From Streptomyces sp. NBC_01476 (GTDB lineage: Bacteria; Actinomycetota; Actinomycetes; Streptomycetales; Streptomycetaceae), in NCBI RefSeq assembly GCF_036227265.1, contig NZ_CP109446.1, positions 4,349,001-4,413,000 of the forward strand: DNA of 64,000 nt, written 5' to 3'. Under the pieces are notes generated by a model, which did not search any database, was not told the origin of the DNA, and saw nothing but the letters and a program-made list of their open reading frames with translations. Shown one piece after another: positions 1 through 8,053 of this stretch. The position numbers and the translations under genes are program-made. Numbering within the stretch: position 1 is the first letter of the stretch; every line of letters begins with the position of its first letter.

Positions 1-634
1 CGAGCACGTCACTGCCGATCAGGTAGACCCGGAACTCCGCCTCGTGGTCCACGTACTCCTGGAGCACCACCGGTGTCCCGGGGGGCAGCCCGAGCGCCCC
101 GTCGAGCTGCGGCTCCTCCAGGACCTGCGGCAGGAACCAGGCGAACCGCCCGGGCTCGGGCTCCACGAAGTGCCGGTCGAGCACCTTGACGACGTACCGC
201 CGGCCGGGGAGCCGCTCCGCGGCTGCCGCCGGATCCGTGGTGACCAGCCCGCGCGGGATGCGCACCCCGAGCGCCGCCGCCTGCGCCCGCTGCCGGAGCT
301 GGCCGGGGTCGGTGCCCCCGATGGTGGTCGCCGAGATGAGGGACAGCTGGTCGGCCAGCGCCGCCCAGGAGTCCTGGTACAGCATGTGCCCGTCGGCCGG
401 CCGGCTGTTCGGCGCGGCCCGCATGGAGAAGTGGCGCAGCCAGGTGACCGTGGGGGTGAACGGACGGCCGTTCACCGTCAGCGTGCCGTCGGGCTCGCAG
501 GTGGCCTCGACGCACTCCAGGCCGTCCGCGTCGAGCCGGCGGACCGGCACCCCGACCCGGCGCAGCAGGGAGTCCAGTTCGGCGGCCTCCCGGTCACCGC
601 GCCGGGTCAGCAGGAGCACGCAGCGTTCAGCCAC
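1..634 (-). CDS. ATP-grasp ligase, graspetide/MvdD-like (3' end cut by window edge)
   Basis: The reading frame opens at a GTG at 634-632 and is still open at base 1, giving about 211 residues. The visible part starts VAERCVLLLTRRGDREA, a pre-ATP-grasp N-domain pattern. It continues through RYVVKVLDRHF (the usual first ATP-binding lysine strand) and VVLQEYVDHEAEFRVYLIG, the strand pattern of ATP-grasp enzymes of the MvdC/MvdD and PapB type. Those enzymes use ATP to join side-chain carboxylates to Lys, Ser or Thr in RiPP precursors. The metal-binding C-terminal strands lie outside the window. The start overlaps the stop of the GAF gene by 8 bp, so it is the last visible gene of a tightly coupled operon. 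A ligase on a different substrate is possible. The family call is firm, the substrate is inference. Confidence 0.75.
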   Translation of the reverse strand, partial: MAERCVLLLTRRGDREAAELDSLLRRVGVPVRRLDADGLECVEATCEPDGTLTVNGRPFTPTVTWLRHFSMRAAPNSRPADGHMLYQDSWAALADQLSLISATTIGGTDPGQLRQRAQAAALGVRIPRGLVTTDPAAAAERLPGRRYVVKVLDRHFVEPEPGRFAWFLPQVLEEPQLDGALGLPPGTPVVLQEYVDHEAEFRVYLIGSDVL

Positions 635-1181
635 GGGCGTTCTCCAGCAGCGACTCCGCCATCTCCAGCAGCCGCAGGGCCTTGTCGGAGCGCTGGTCGG
701 GTGCCACCGAACGCAGCCGGGTGAGCAGTTCCAGGCCGATGGCGGCCTGGTCGGCGAGCAGGTCGAGTAGTTCGACGTCCGTCATCTCCCGTACGCCGTC
801 GGAGCCGCGGTCCAGCACCTCCAGCACGCCGATGCACGCGTCGTCGCTGAACAGGGGTGCGGCCATGATGCTGTTGGGCACATAGCCGGTGGACGCGGCC
901 GCCTGGCCGGAGAAGTGCTCGGACTCGCGCAGGTCGTCGATGAGCATCGACTGGCCCGAGGTGGCCACCCAGCCGGCGATGCCGGTCCCGGCCGGGAAAC
1001 GGGACCCGACGAGCTGGTCGTCGCCCTCCCCGGAGACCGCGACGAAGACCAGCTCCCGGGTGTCGGGATCGACCAGGAAGATGGAGGAGGCGGCGGCCCC
1101 GAAGGCATGCCGGGCCACCCGCACGATGGACTGCAACAGGCGTCGCTCGGTGGACGCCGTCCTCTCACCGGACAGAGTCAT
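627..1181 (-). CDS. GAF-domain protein
   Basis: This 184-residue protein is almost entirely one GAF domain. It carries the typical elements ASSIFLVDPDTREL, PAGTGIAGWVATSGQ, STGYVPNSIMAAPLF and CIGVLEVLDRG, followed by a helical tail. GAF domains bind small molecules or act as dimerising sensors. No kinase, cyclase or HTH output domain is attached, so it must act through a partner. It overlaps the upstream S8 peptidase gene by 17 bp and the downstream ATP-grasp gene by 8 bp, and is therefore probably translated with them. The co-transcribed cyclase/AAA protein makes a cyclic-nucleotide ligand thinkable, but nothing in the sequence shows the ligand. Confidence 0.8.
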   Translation of the reverse strand: MTLSGERTASTERRLLQSIVRVARHAFGAAASSIFLVDPDTRELVFVAVSGEGDDQLVGSRFPAGTGIAGWVATSGQSMLIDDLRESEHFSGQAAASTGYVPNSIMAAPLFSDDACIGVLEVLDRGSDGVREMTDVELLDLLADQAAIGLELLTRLRSVAPDQRSDKALRLLEMAESLLENARG

Positions 1182-2043
1182 GAGGACCTCCTAATCGGCC
1201 GGAGACATTGCCGGCGCACAGGAACAGGACCGTTTTCAGTTGGAACGGCGTGAGCCAGGGGTGCTTTGCCAGCACCAGCGCGCACAGGCCCGAGATGTGC
1301 GGTGCGGCGAAGCTGTTGCCGGTGGAGCGGATCGTGCCGCCGCCGGGCCACGCGACGGGGACCCGGACACCGCGGGCGTGGAACTCCACGGGCGGCGCCG
1401 GGTTGTAGTAGTACGCCATCGGGTCGTCCTCGTCGTGGCTGGCCACCGAGATCACCGAGGAGAACGACCAGGGGAAGCTGGGGATGGGCCGGTTGTGCGC
1501 GGAGACCACCAGCGTGCAGCGGCGGAAGTACGCCCGGTCCGCGAGGTCGTGCAGCTGCGCCGACAGGGCGGGGCGGGTGGTGGCAAGGCTCAGGTTGATG
1601 ACGTCGAAGCCCTGGTCGATCGCCCAGGTCAGCCCCGCGATCAGCGCCTCGCCACTGCCCGACTTGCCGTCGGTGAGCACCTGGACGGACGACACCGACG
1701 CCGCGGGGGCCAGCGAACGGACGATCCCGGCGCAGGCGGTGCCGTGCCCGGCCCGGTCCTCGGCGTCGCAGGCGACGACGTCCACGCCCCCGCCGTCGTT
1801 CGTCACGGTGGTGACCGACGTGTCGACGTCGCCGACCAGCGGGTGGCCCGCCTGCACCCCGCTGTCGACCACGCACACCCGTACCCCCGCGCCGTCCGAG
1901 CCGCCCCACGCCCAGTCCGGGGAGACCCCGGTCATCGGGATCGCGGCGAACTCCTCCATCGCCTGCGTGCTGGTCGCCGCCCCCCAGGCCGGAATGCCCG
2001 GGGTGTGCTTCTTCGTCGGCCGTCTCCAGGGCGGAGCGGTCAT
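1165..2043 (-). CDS. Cytoplasmic S8 (subtilisin-like) serine peptidase
   Basis: The ATG at 2043 overlaps the stop of the cyclase gene as ATGA, which fixes the start and gives 292 residues. The subtilase catalytic triad is complete: Asp in VCVVDSGVQAGHPL, His in AGHGTACAGI, Ser in STGNSFAAPHISG. The oxyanion Asn region lies near VVSAHNRPIPS. There is no signal peptide and no I9 propeptide, so it should act inside the cell. That is unusual for actinobacterial S8 enzymes but known for leader peptidases of some RiPP pathways. Its place between a regulator/ATPase and a GAF/ATP-grasp pair fits either leader cleavage or regulated proteolysis of a partner. The peptidase family is firm and the role is inference. 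Confidence 0.85.
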   Translation of the reverse strand: MTAPPWRRPTKKHTPGIPAWGAATSTQAMEEFAAIPMTGVSPDWAWGGSDGAGVRVCVVDSGVQAGHPLVGDVDTSVTTVTNDGGGVDVVACDAEDRAGHGTACAGIVRSLAPAASVSSVQVLTDGKSGSGEALIAGLTWAIDQGFDVINLSLATTRPALSAQLHDLADRAYFRRCTLVVSAHNRPIPSFPWSFSSVISVASHDEDDPMAYYYNPAPPVEFHARGVRVPVAWPGGGTIRSTGNSFAAPHISGLCALVLAKHPWLTPFQLKTVLFLCAGNVSGRLGGPHDSVR

Positions 2044-5000
2044 CGGGGCTCCTCTCGGTCGGACATGCCGGCCGGGCCGGCGGGCTGCGCCGCCCCTGTG
2101 CCGGGGGCGGTCGCGGCGAGCCAGGTGCGGACCGCGTCGGCCGGCAGCGCCGCCTCCTTGGCCGTCAGCGCCTCCAGCGCCCGCTGGGCGGCACGCCGTG
2201 CGGCTGCCGTGACCCCCGCGGTGTGCAGTGCGCGGGCGGCCTCGAACCAGACGTCGCCGGTCAGGCACGGGTCGTCGGTGCGCTCCAGCACCGCGGCGGC
2301 CCGGTCCACCGCCGCCAGCACGCCGCCGGTGTCGCCGGCGCGGGCGGCCACGTGGGCCAGGAGGGCATGGCGGACCGCGAGCGCGTGGGTCTCCAGCGCC
2401 GTGTCCGCCGTTTCGCGCAGCCCGGCCTCGTACCCCTCGTCCCCGGCGCGGAACCGCTCGCGGGTGGCGTACACCCACAGCGTGGCGGCCGTGGTCGTCT
2501 GCCCGAGTCCGCCGAGCCGGGCGGCGGCCCGCGCGTACTGGCTCGCCGCCACCGCGTAGGCCCCGCACAGCGACTCCACCAGGCCGGCGGTCTGGTCGGC
2601 GGCGATGCCGCCCAGCACCAGGCCGAGGTCGGCGGAGTGCCGCCTGGCCTCGGCGACATCCTCGCGGGCCTCGGTCAGGCGGCCGGAGAGCGCCAGGTGA
2701 CGTGCGCGGGTGAGCAGGATCGGCACCAGCAGCGAGCGGTCGGCGTCGAACCGCCCGGCCAGCTCCGCGCACAAGGTGATGGCCCGGCCGAGCGGCGTGG
2801 GGGACCACTGGGTGAGTTCGCACAGCGACGCCAGCAGCCGGTTCTCCTCGTAGGTGTCGCCGAGTCCGTGGGCGCGGTCGAGCGCGTCGCGTACCGCGGC
2901 CTCCGCCGCGCCGAGCCGGCCCTCGGTGAAACTGCGCAGCGAGGAGAGCTGGTGGAACCGGCACCAGGCCAAGTCGTCCGCGTCGTCCGGCTGTTCGGGA
3001 CCGACCCGTGCGACGGCCGGCTGCGTGCCGCCGTGCGGTGCCCCGCTCGCCCGCGCCGGCCGCACCGCCTCGCCCGAGCGCAGGGCGACCGTCTCCCGGA
3101 GGATGCCGCACAGCCGCCCGGTGGACGGATCGCCGCCGCAGCGGCGCTCGGCCTCGGCGACGGCCTCCTGGGCGCGGTCCCACTGGCCCAGCGCCTCGTA
3201 GGCGTCGACGATACGTACCGCGAGCACCCGGTGTCCCCGGTCGCCGTCCGGGGTGAGCGTCCGGCCCCGCTCCATCAGCGCCACCGCGGCCGGCAGGTCG
3301 CGCCGCTGCAGGGCGAGGTAGCCCTCGGCCACCAGCGCCCGGGCGGCCCTGACCGTCAGCGCGGGCAGCGCGGGGTCGCCCCTGTGCACTTCGGTGAGCA
3401 GCCGCCAGGCCGACTCCAGATGGTGGGCGAGGTCGGTGCCGGCGGCACGGTCGCCGTGCTCGGCCTCGATGCGGTCGGCGAGCACGGTGTGCCAGGCGGC
3501 ACGCCGGGCCTTGGACGTCATCTCGTAGAGGGTGTCGCGGGCGAGCATGCGGGTGAACCGGTAGTCGCCGGGCCGGCCGGTGGACTGGATCGCCCGCGAG
3601 GCCAGCAGCCGCCCCATCGCGTCGTGCAGGGCTCCGGGGGTGAGCGCCGGCGAGTCGGCGGTGAGCGCGCGTACGTCCTCCACGGTGAACGACCCGCCCA
3701 CCCCGGCCGCCCGCTCCAGCACCTCCCGGTCGGTGGCGGGCAGCCGGTCCAGCCAGGCGGTGAGCAGCACCCGGATCGTGGTCGGCAGCCCCCGGCTGGA
3801 CGACCTCGTGTCAGCGAGGTCCTCCAGCAGCAGCTCGGCGAACAGGGGGTTGCCGTCGCACTCCTGGACCACCCAGTCCAGGAGGTCGTCGGTGAGGGTG
3901 GCCCACTGCGGGGTGACCTCGGAGCGGTCGCTGAGCATGCCGACGAGTTCCGCCGTCTGCTCGCGGGTCAGCGGGTCGAGCCGCAGGGCGGCGACCGCGC
4001 CCGGGGCCTGGGACCGGCCGCCGGACGGTTCGGCGGACAGTTCCGCGGACAGGGCCGTCGCCGGGTCGGTGAACGGGTCGGTGTACGGGCCTGTGTACGG
4101 GTCCGCGGCCGGCGGCGCGCCCACGGTGTCCTCCGGCCGGGACAGGCATACGACAAGCACCTCGGCGTCGGAGAGCCCCTCGGCCGCCTCCCGGATCATC
4201 TCCACCAGGGTCGGCCCCGCCCAGTGGAAGTCCTCCAGTACCAGCACGACCGGAGCCCGCCGGCCGAGTGCCTCCAGCAGACAGCGGAACGCCCACCCGA
4301 TCTCGTCCATGCTCACCGGCAGGCCGTTCTCCGCCCGCACCCCGAGCGCCACTCCCAGGGCGGTGACCGCCCGGGCGGCGCTCGGGTGGAACTCCAGGGC
4401 GGCGACCGCCTCCTCCCACCCGCCGGGCAGCGACCAGACCGCCTCAGCCAGCGGGCGGTGGGCCACCCCGGCGCCGTAGGGCTGGCAGGTGCCGCGCAGT
4501 ACGACGGCGGGCCTGGCCACCGCCGTGCCGAGGAACTCCCGGACCAGACGTGACTTGCCGATGCCCGCGGCGCCCGCCACGGTGACCAGGCGGCAGCGGC
4601 GCTCGCGCCGGGCCGCGGTGAAGGCCCCGCTGAGCACGGCGAGTTCGGCGTCGCGGCCGACCAGCGGGGTCGCGTCGTCGTGGCCGGTGCCGTCGAGCAG
4701 TCCGACGACGCGCCGGGCGGCGACCGGTTCGCGCTTGCCCTTCAGCCGCAGCGGGGGGACGGCCTCGGTCCGTACCCACCCGCCCGCAAGCCGCGCGGTC
4801 TCCTCGCCGATGAGGATCTCGTGCGGGCCGGCGTGGGACTGCAGGCGGGCCGCGGTGTGCACGACGTCGCCCACCACGCGGGCGCCGCCGCCGGCGCCGG
4901 TGGAGACCACGGCCTCGCCCGAGGCGATCCCGCAGTGGACGTCGATCCGTACCCCGACCGCCCGCTCCAGCCCGGCATTGACCCCGGCCAGGGCGTCGCG

Positions 5001-5351
5001 CACCGCGCACGCGGCCTGTACGGCCCGCAGGGCGTCGTCCTCATGGGTGACGAACGCCCCGAACACGGCCATCACCGCGTCGCCGATGAACTTCTCGACG
5101 ACGCCGCCGCGTTCGGTGACCGCGGTGGTGCAGGCCGCGTAGTACTGGTCCATCGTGCGCCGCAGGGCCTCCGGGTCGAGGGACTCGGCGAGCACGGTGG
5201 AGCTGACGAGGTCCACGAAGACCGCGGTGACGATCCTCCTGCTCTCGGCGGCCGGCCCGCCGCCGCTGAGCGGCGTACCGCAGCCGGGACAGAAACGCGC
5301 GCCTTCCGGTGTCGCCGTTCGGCAACTCCCGCACCGCCCCGCGGTACTCAC
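2040..5351 (-). CDS. Zinc ribbon / class III nucleotidyl cyclase / AAA ATPase / TPR protein
   Basis: The protein has 1103 residues and starts at GTG 5351, overlapping the regulator stop as GTGA. Residues 1-30 hold a zinc ribbon (CGSC and CPGCG). Residues 38-200 are a class III adenylyl/guanylyl cyclase domain with metal-site Asp in AVFVDLVSST and IGDAVMAVFG. Around residue 260 is a Walker A, AGAAGIGKSRLV, with the AAA/STAND ATPase after it, including VVLVLEDFHWAG as Walker B. The last 450 residues are helical TPR-like repeats. Proteins of this build are signal-responsive ATPases of the LuxR/adenylate-cyclase fusion type. Co-translation with the leader-domain regulator suggests control of the RiPP locus. 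Whether the cyclase is active, and on which nucleotide, cannot be read here. Confidence 0.85.
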   Translation of the reverse strand: MSTAGRCGSCRTATPEGARFCPGCGTPLSGGGPAAESRRIVTAVFVDLVSSTVLAESLDPEALRRTMDQYYAACTTAVTERGGVVEKFIGDAVMAVFGAFVTHEDDALRAVQAACAVRDALAGVNAGLERAVGVRIDVHCGIASGEAVVSTGAGGGARVVGDVVHTAARLQSHAGPHEILIGEETARLAGGWVRTEAVPPLRLKGKREPVAARRVVGLLDGTGHDDATPLVGRDAELAVLSGAFTAARRERRCRLVTVAGAAGIGKSRLVREFLGTAVARPAVVLRGTCQPYGAGVAHRPLAEAVWSLPGGWEEAVAALEFHPSAARAVTALGVALGVRAENGLPVSMDEIGWAFRCLLEALGRRAPVVLVLEDFHWAGPTLVEMIREAAEGLSDAEVLVVCLSRPEDTVGAPPAADPYTGPYTDPFTDPATALSAELSAEPSGGRSQAPGAVAALRLDPLTREQTAELVGMLSDRSEVTPQWATLTDDLLDWVVQECDGNPLFAELLLEDLADTRSSSRGLPTTIRVLLTAWLDRLPATDREVLERAAGVGGSFTVEDVRALTADSPALTPGALHDAMGRLLASRAIQSTGRPGDYRFTRMLARDTLYEMTSKARRAAWHTVLADRIEAEHGDRAAGTDLAHHLESAWRLLTEVHRGDPALPALTVRAARALVAEGYLALQRRDLPAAVALMERGRTLTPDGDRGHRVLAVRIVDAYEALGQWDRAQEAVAEAERRCGGDPSTGRLCGILRETVALRSGEAVRPARASGAPHGGTQPAVARVGPEQPDDADDLAWCRFHQLSSLRSFTEGRLGAAEAAVRDALDRAHGLGDTYEENRLLASLCELTQWSPTPLGRAITLCAELAGRFDADRSLLVPILLTRARHLALSGRLTEAREDVAEARRHSADLGLVLGGIAADQTAGLVESLCGAYAVAASQYARAAARLGGLGQTTTAATLWVYATRERFRAGDEGYEAGLRETADTALETHALAVRHALLAHVAARAGDTGGVLAAVDRAAAVLERTDDPCLTGDVWFEAARALHTAGVTAAARRAAQRALEALTAKEAALPADAVRTWLAATAPGTGAAQPAGPAGMSDREEPR

Positions 5352-6163
5352 AGGAGTTTGAGGTCCTGACCCTCCACCTCGGCGGCGGCGGCTTCGAGGC
5401 GCACCCTGACCGAGTTGAGCACCTGTACTTCCAGCTCGCTCAACTCTGCGAGGACGGTGCGCTGTTCACCGGCGAGCAGATCCACCGGGTGGCCGCCTTC
5501 GCGGAGGGCCTGCAAGGCATCGAAGCTCATCTCTACCGGCACCTCGTTCTTGTAGTGCGGCCAGTCGATACCGACTGGACCGACTGGACCGACCGGGCTG
5601 ACCGGGCCGGCGGGACCGGTGGGGCCCGCCGCTCCGGCTGATCCGACCGGGTGCTCGCGGGCCGTGGTACGGCCCCCGTGAGCCCCGGTGTGCTCCTGGT
5701 GGGCCTGTCCGTCCGCGGGCAGCGGCGGCCAGATTCCCTGGACCAGGAGTCCGCGCGCGTAGAGCCGCGCGATCATTTCCGTGCGATTGGAGGCGCCCGT
5801 TCTCCGGAGCATGTTGCATAAGTGCGCCGCGACAGTATGCGGACTGATACTGAGATCTTTTGCGATACGGCGGTTCGACGCACCAGAGGCTACGAGGGAA
5901 GCGATCCGAATTTCACGTCCAGTCAAACCATCCACCTCGAATGCCGTGCTCGAAGTGCGGACCTGTGTGCGTAATTCGTCACCCACGGAGTCAGGGTAAC
6001 GGCGTGACCTGTCCCCGACAATAGGCAACTTGTGCGGCCGATTGACCTGTGTGATGAGAGTGATGTGCTGTCCCGGTTTGCCGCTTTTCGACGCCGTTTC
6101 ACTGGCCGGATCCTTTCGCCAGGATGGCCGGGCGGCCCGCGGATTCCTTGATCGCCGATTCAT
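5348..6163 (-). CDS. LuxR-type regulator fused to a RiPP-leader-like domain
   Basis: The protein has 271 residues. After a basic, poorly conserved N-terminus (about 1-75), a LuxR/GerE HTH runs roughly 78-140, with LTGREIRIASLVASG and the recognition part NRRIAKDLSISPHTV. A Gly-X-Y linker rich in GPAGP and GPVGP follows. The last 60 residues, from MSFDALQALREGGHPVDLL to AAAEVEGQDLKLL, align without gaps to the leader of the peptide encoded at 6251. There is no receiver domain. I infer that the C-terminal module binds the enzymes or factors that bind the leader, making precursor supply part of regulation. No Shine-Dalgarno lies before ATG 6163, so the start is uncertain and an internal GTG is possible. 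The first part is noticeably AT-richer than its neighbours. Confidence 0.8.
   Translation of the reverse strand: MNRRSRNPRAARPSWRKDPASETASKSGKPGQHITLITQVNRPHKLPIVGDRSRRYPDSVGDELRTQVRTSSTAFEVDGLTGREIRIASLVASGASNRRIAKDLSISPHTVAAHLCNMLRRTGASNRTEMIARLYARGLLVQGIWPPLPADGQAHQEHTGAHGGRTTAREHPVGSAGAAGPTGPAGPVSPVGPVGPVGIDWPHYKNEVPVEMSFDALQALREGGHPVDLLAGEQRTVLAELSELEVQVLNSVRVRLEAAAAEVEGQDLKLL
5570..5644 (-). repeat. Collagen-like Gly-X-Y coding repeat in the regulator linker
   Basis: About 25 codons encode Gly every third residue (GAAGPTGPAGP, then GPVGPVG), produced by imperfect 9-bp repeats of the type ggaccgact on the + strand. The tract separates the HTH from the leader-like domain and would be an extended or triple-helix-forming linker. 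Confidence 0.75.
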
Positions 6164-6250
6164 AGTCGATTGAGGGATGTGGAGTCTCCCGGCCGGGGCG
6201 CAGCCTTGCGGTACACCAACCCGGTGACCGCCTCCCCGAAGGAGTCAGGC
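6164..6250. promoter_or_regulatory. Divergent control region between regulator and precursor operons
   Basis: Only 87 bp separate the regulator ATG (6163, -) from the precursor ATG (6251, +), so both promoters must sit here or in the coding ends. A clear ribosome binding site, aaggag at 6239-6244, precedes the precursor. I see no convincing -35/-10 pair for either direction. The regulator is the obvious candidate to bind this stretch. Confidence 0.5.
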
Positions 6251-6448
6251 ATGTCCTACGAGCCCCTGGAAGCACTCCGCAGCGCCGGAACCCCCGTCGA
6301 TCTGCTCTCGGACTCCGAGCGCGAGGTCTTCGCCGCCCTCAGCCCCGACGAGGTCTCCGTCCTCGGCTCGATCCAGACCCGGCTCAACGCCGTGGCGGCC
6401 GCGGTCGAGGGCCAGGTCGCGGACTCGAACACGAACGTCGTCTGCTGA
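6251..6448 (+). CDS. Candidate RiPP precursor peptide, C-terminal Cys
   Basis: The gene encodes 65 residues behind a good ribosome binding site. Residues 1-55 form an acidic helical leader (MSYEPLEALRSAGTPVDLL, then SPDEVSVLGS and LNAVAAAVEGQ). Residues 56-65 form the presumed core VADSNTNVVC, ending in the only Cys. The leader matches the C-terminal domain of the adjacent LuxR regulator position by position up to VEGQ. It is the first gene of an operon with two radical SAM proteins, an HFCD flavoprotein and an MFS exporter, and a C-terminal Cys is exactly the substrate of HFCD peptidyl-Cys decarboxylases. From memory, similar leader-like domains beside radical SAM genes carry the label 'aroma-sacti cluster domain' in public annotation. 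I could not check this. Confidence 0.8.
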   Translation: MSYEPLEALRSAGTPVDLLSDSEREVFAALSPDEVSVLGSIQTRLNAVAAAVEGQVADSNTNVVC

Positions 6449-6469
6449 CCTGAGCGACCGACACCGAAC

Positions 6470-6539
6470 GCCTCCCCGCCCCGGCCGGGGGAGGCACGGC
6501 GCACCGGAACCCGGCCCGGCGGTCCCCCGCCGGGCCGGG
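6470..6539 (+). terminator. Tandem hairpins after the precursor gene (attenuator)
   Basis: Two inverted repeats lie between precursor and radical SAM gene. An 8-bp stem gcctcccc/ggggaggc occupies 6470-6477 and 6488-6495. A perfect 13-bp stem cccggcccggcgg/ccgccgggccggg occupies 6510-6522 and 6527-6539 with a 4-nt loop. No T-tract follows. Partial termination or mRNA stabilisation here would give more precursor than enzyme transcript. Confidence 0.65.
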
Positions 6540-6652
6540 ACCGGACACCCGCCGGCGCGGCCCGCGCCTGCCCTACGCGCCGGCCGCCGACCGTGCTCAC
6601 TTCGCTCACTGCCGGGCCGGAAAGCGGCTCCGCGAGGCTGGAGGGACCCCCG

Positions 6653-8053
6653 ATGGACACCGTGATGGACCGTGTGACGGATCCCGCGACGGAGCAGGTG
6701 AGCCGCTATCTGGTGCTGAGCGACCGCACCTACGCCGACGACAGCGGCATACGCGTGCGGCTTGCCTACAGCACCAGGACCGCGAAGCTGCTGGTGCTCG
6801 ACCTGGCCACCGCGCAGGCCCTGGAGGCCGGCGACGCGGCCAGGGTGACACCCCCGTGGCGGGCGGTGCTGCGCGGCGCCGAGGTGCTCGTCCCGGCCGG
6901 CGAACGCGAGCTGCCCGCCGTCCTCGACCGCAACCGGGCCGCGTCACGCGACCGTTCCGCGGTCCAGATCGCCCTGCTGCCGACCTCGTACTGCAACATG
7001 GGCTGCTCCTACTGCGGCCAGGAACACACCCGCGGCGGCCTGACCCGCGACCACCGCAGCCAGGTCCGTGACCGCGTGCTGCGGGCCATCGCCGCCCCGA
7101 CCACCCGGACCCTGCGGCTGGACTGGTTCGGCGCCGAGCCGATGGTCGGCTACCCGGTCATCCGCGACCTGGCCCCGCAGTTCGTCGCCGCCGCGGCCGA
7201 ACGGGGCGTCGGCTATTCCTCGGTGCTGGTCACGAATGGATCATTGCTCACCGAACAGAAGCTGGACACCCTCATCCGCGTCTGTGGGGTGAACCATTTC
7301 GAGATCACCGTCGACGGACCGCCCGAGATGCACGACGCGCACCGGCCGCTGAAGAACGGCCGCGGCTCCTTCTGGAAGATCGTCAATACCGTACGGGCGG
7401 CACTCGACGTCCCCGAACTGCGCGGCGCCCAATTCGTGTTCCGCACGAACGTGGATACCCACAACCAGGATTCCGTACCCCGCTACATCGAACTCATGGC
7501 GGAGCTCGGATTCGCCCGGCCCAATGTCTCCTTCTCGATCCTGCCGGTGCACTCGTGGGGCAATGATGTATCCGCCATCGAGGTGTCCAAGCAGAACTTC
7601 GCCGACCGCGAGACACAGTGGCTGCGGCTGCTGCTCCAGCACGGGCTGGGCGTCCGGCTGCTGCCCAGCACCGCCAAGACGGTGGTCTGCCCGGCGACCA
7701 CGACCTCGGCGGAGATCATCAGCAGCACCGGCAACATCTTCTCCTGCAGCGAGCACCCGCTGGTCCCCGAGGCCGAACGGAACCTCGCCCTGGTCCACCT
7801 CGACGCCGCGGGCACCGCGACCGGGCGCCCGGTGGGGCTCTTCGACGGGTGGAACGACGACATCGAGCGGGGCCGCAGCTGGTGCACCGGCTGCGTCTTC
7901 CTGCCCACCTGCGGCGGGTCCTGCCCCAAGGCGTGGCACGAGGGCCATCCACCGTGCCCCAGCTACAAGTTCAACGTCCAGGACCGGCTGGACATGGTGG
8001 CCGCCGGCAGCGGTCTGCAGCCCGCGGCCGGCGAGGCCGCCGGTGCCCGGTGA
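6653..8053 (+). CDS. Radical SAM/SPASM RiPP maturase
   Basis: The protein has 466 residues, starting at ATG 6653 behind a ggaggg site. The radical SAM cluster motif is CNMGCSYC (CxxxCxxC). It is followed by the usual strand elements DWFGAEPM, SSVLVTNGSLL, and HFEITVDGPPEMHDAHRPL. The C-terminus has a Cys-rich SPASM/twitch region with CPAT, FSCSEHP, WCTGCVFLPTCGGSCPK and PPCPSYK, enough for one or two auxiliary iron-sulphur clusters. An N-terminal region of about 100 residues could be a leader-binding (RRE/PqqD-like) fold but shows no safe signature. SPASM enzymes of this type install thioether, C-C or C-O cross-links in peptides. The precursor immediately upstream, with Cys65, is the likely substrate. 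The stop overlaps the flavoprotein start as GTGA. Confidence 0.9.
   Translation: MDTVMDRVTDPATEQVSRYLVLSDRTYADDSGIRVRLAYSTRTAKLLVLDLATAQALEAGDAARVTPPWRAVLRGAEVLVPAGERELPAVLDRNRAASRDRSAVQIALLPTSYCNMGCSYCGQEHTRGGLTRDHRSQVRDRVLRAIAAPTTRTLRLDWFGAEPMVGYPVIRDLAPQFVAAAAERGVGYSSVLVTNGSLLTEQKLDTLIRVCGVNHFEITVDGPPEMHDAHRPLKNGRGSFWKIVNTVRAALDVPELRGAQFVFRTNVDTHNQDSVPRYIELMAELGFARPNVSFSILPVHSWGNDVSAIEVSKQNFADRETQWLRLLLQHGLGVRLLPSTAKTVVCPATTTSAEIISSTGNIFSCSEHPLVPEAERNLALVHLDAAGTATGRPVGLFDGWNDDIERGRSWCTGCVFLPTCGGSCPKAWHEGHPPCPSYKFNVQDRLDMVAAGSGLQPAAGEAAGAR

Noticed and set aside
2223..4553. Plus-strand frame of 776 codons
   Set aside because: Antisense of the cyclase/AAA/TPR gene.
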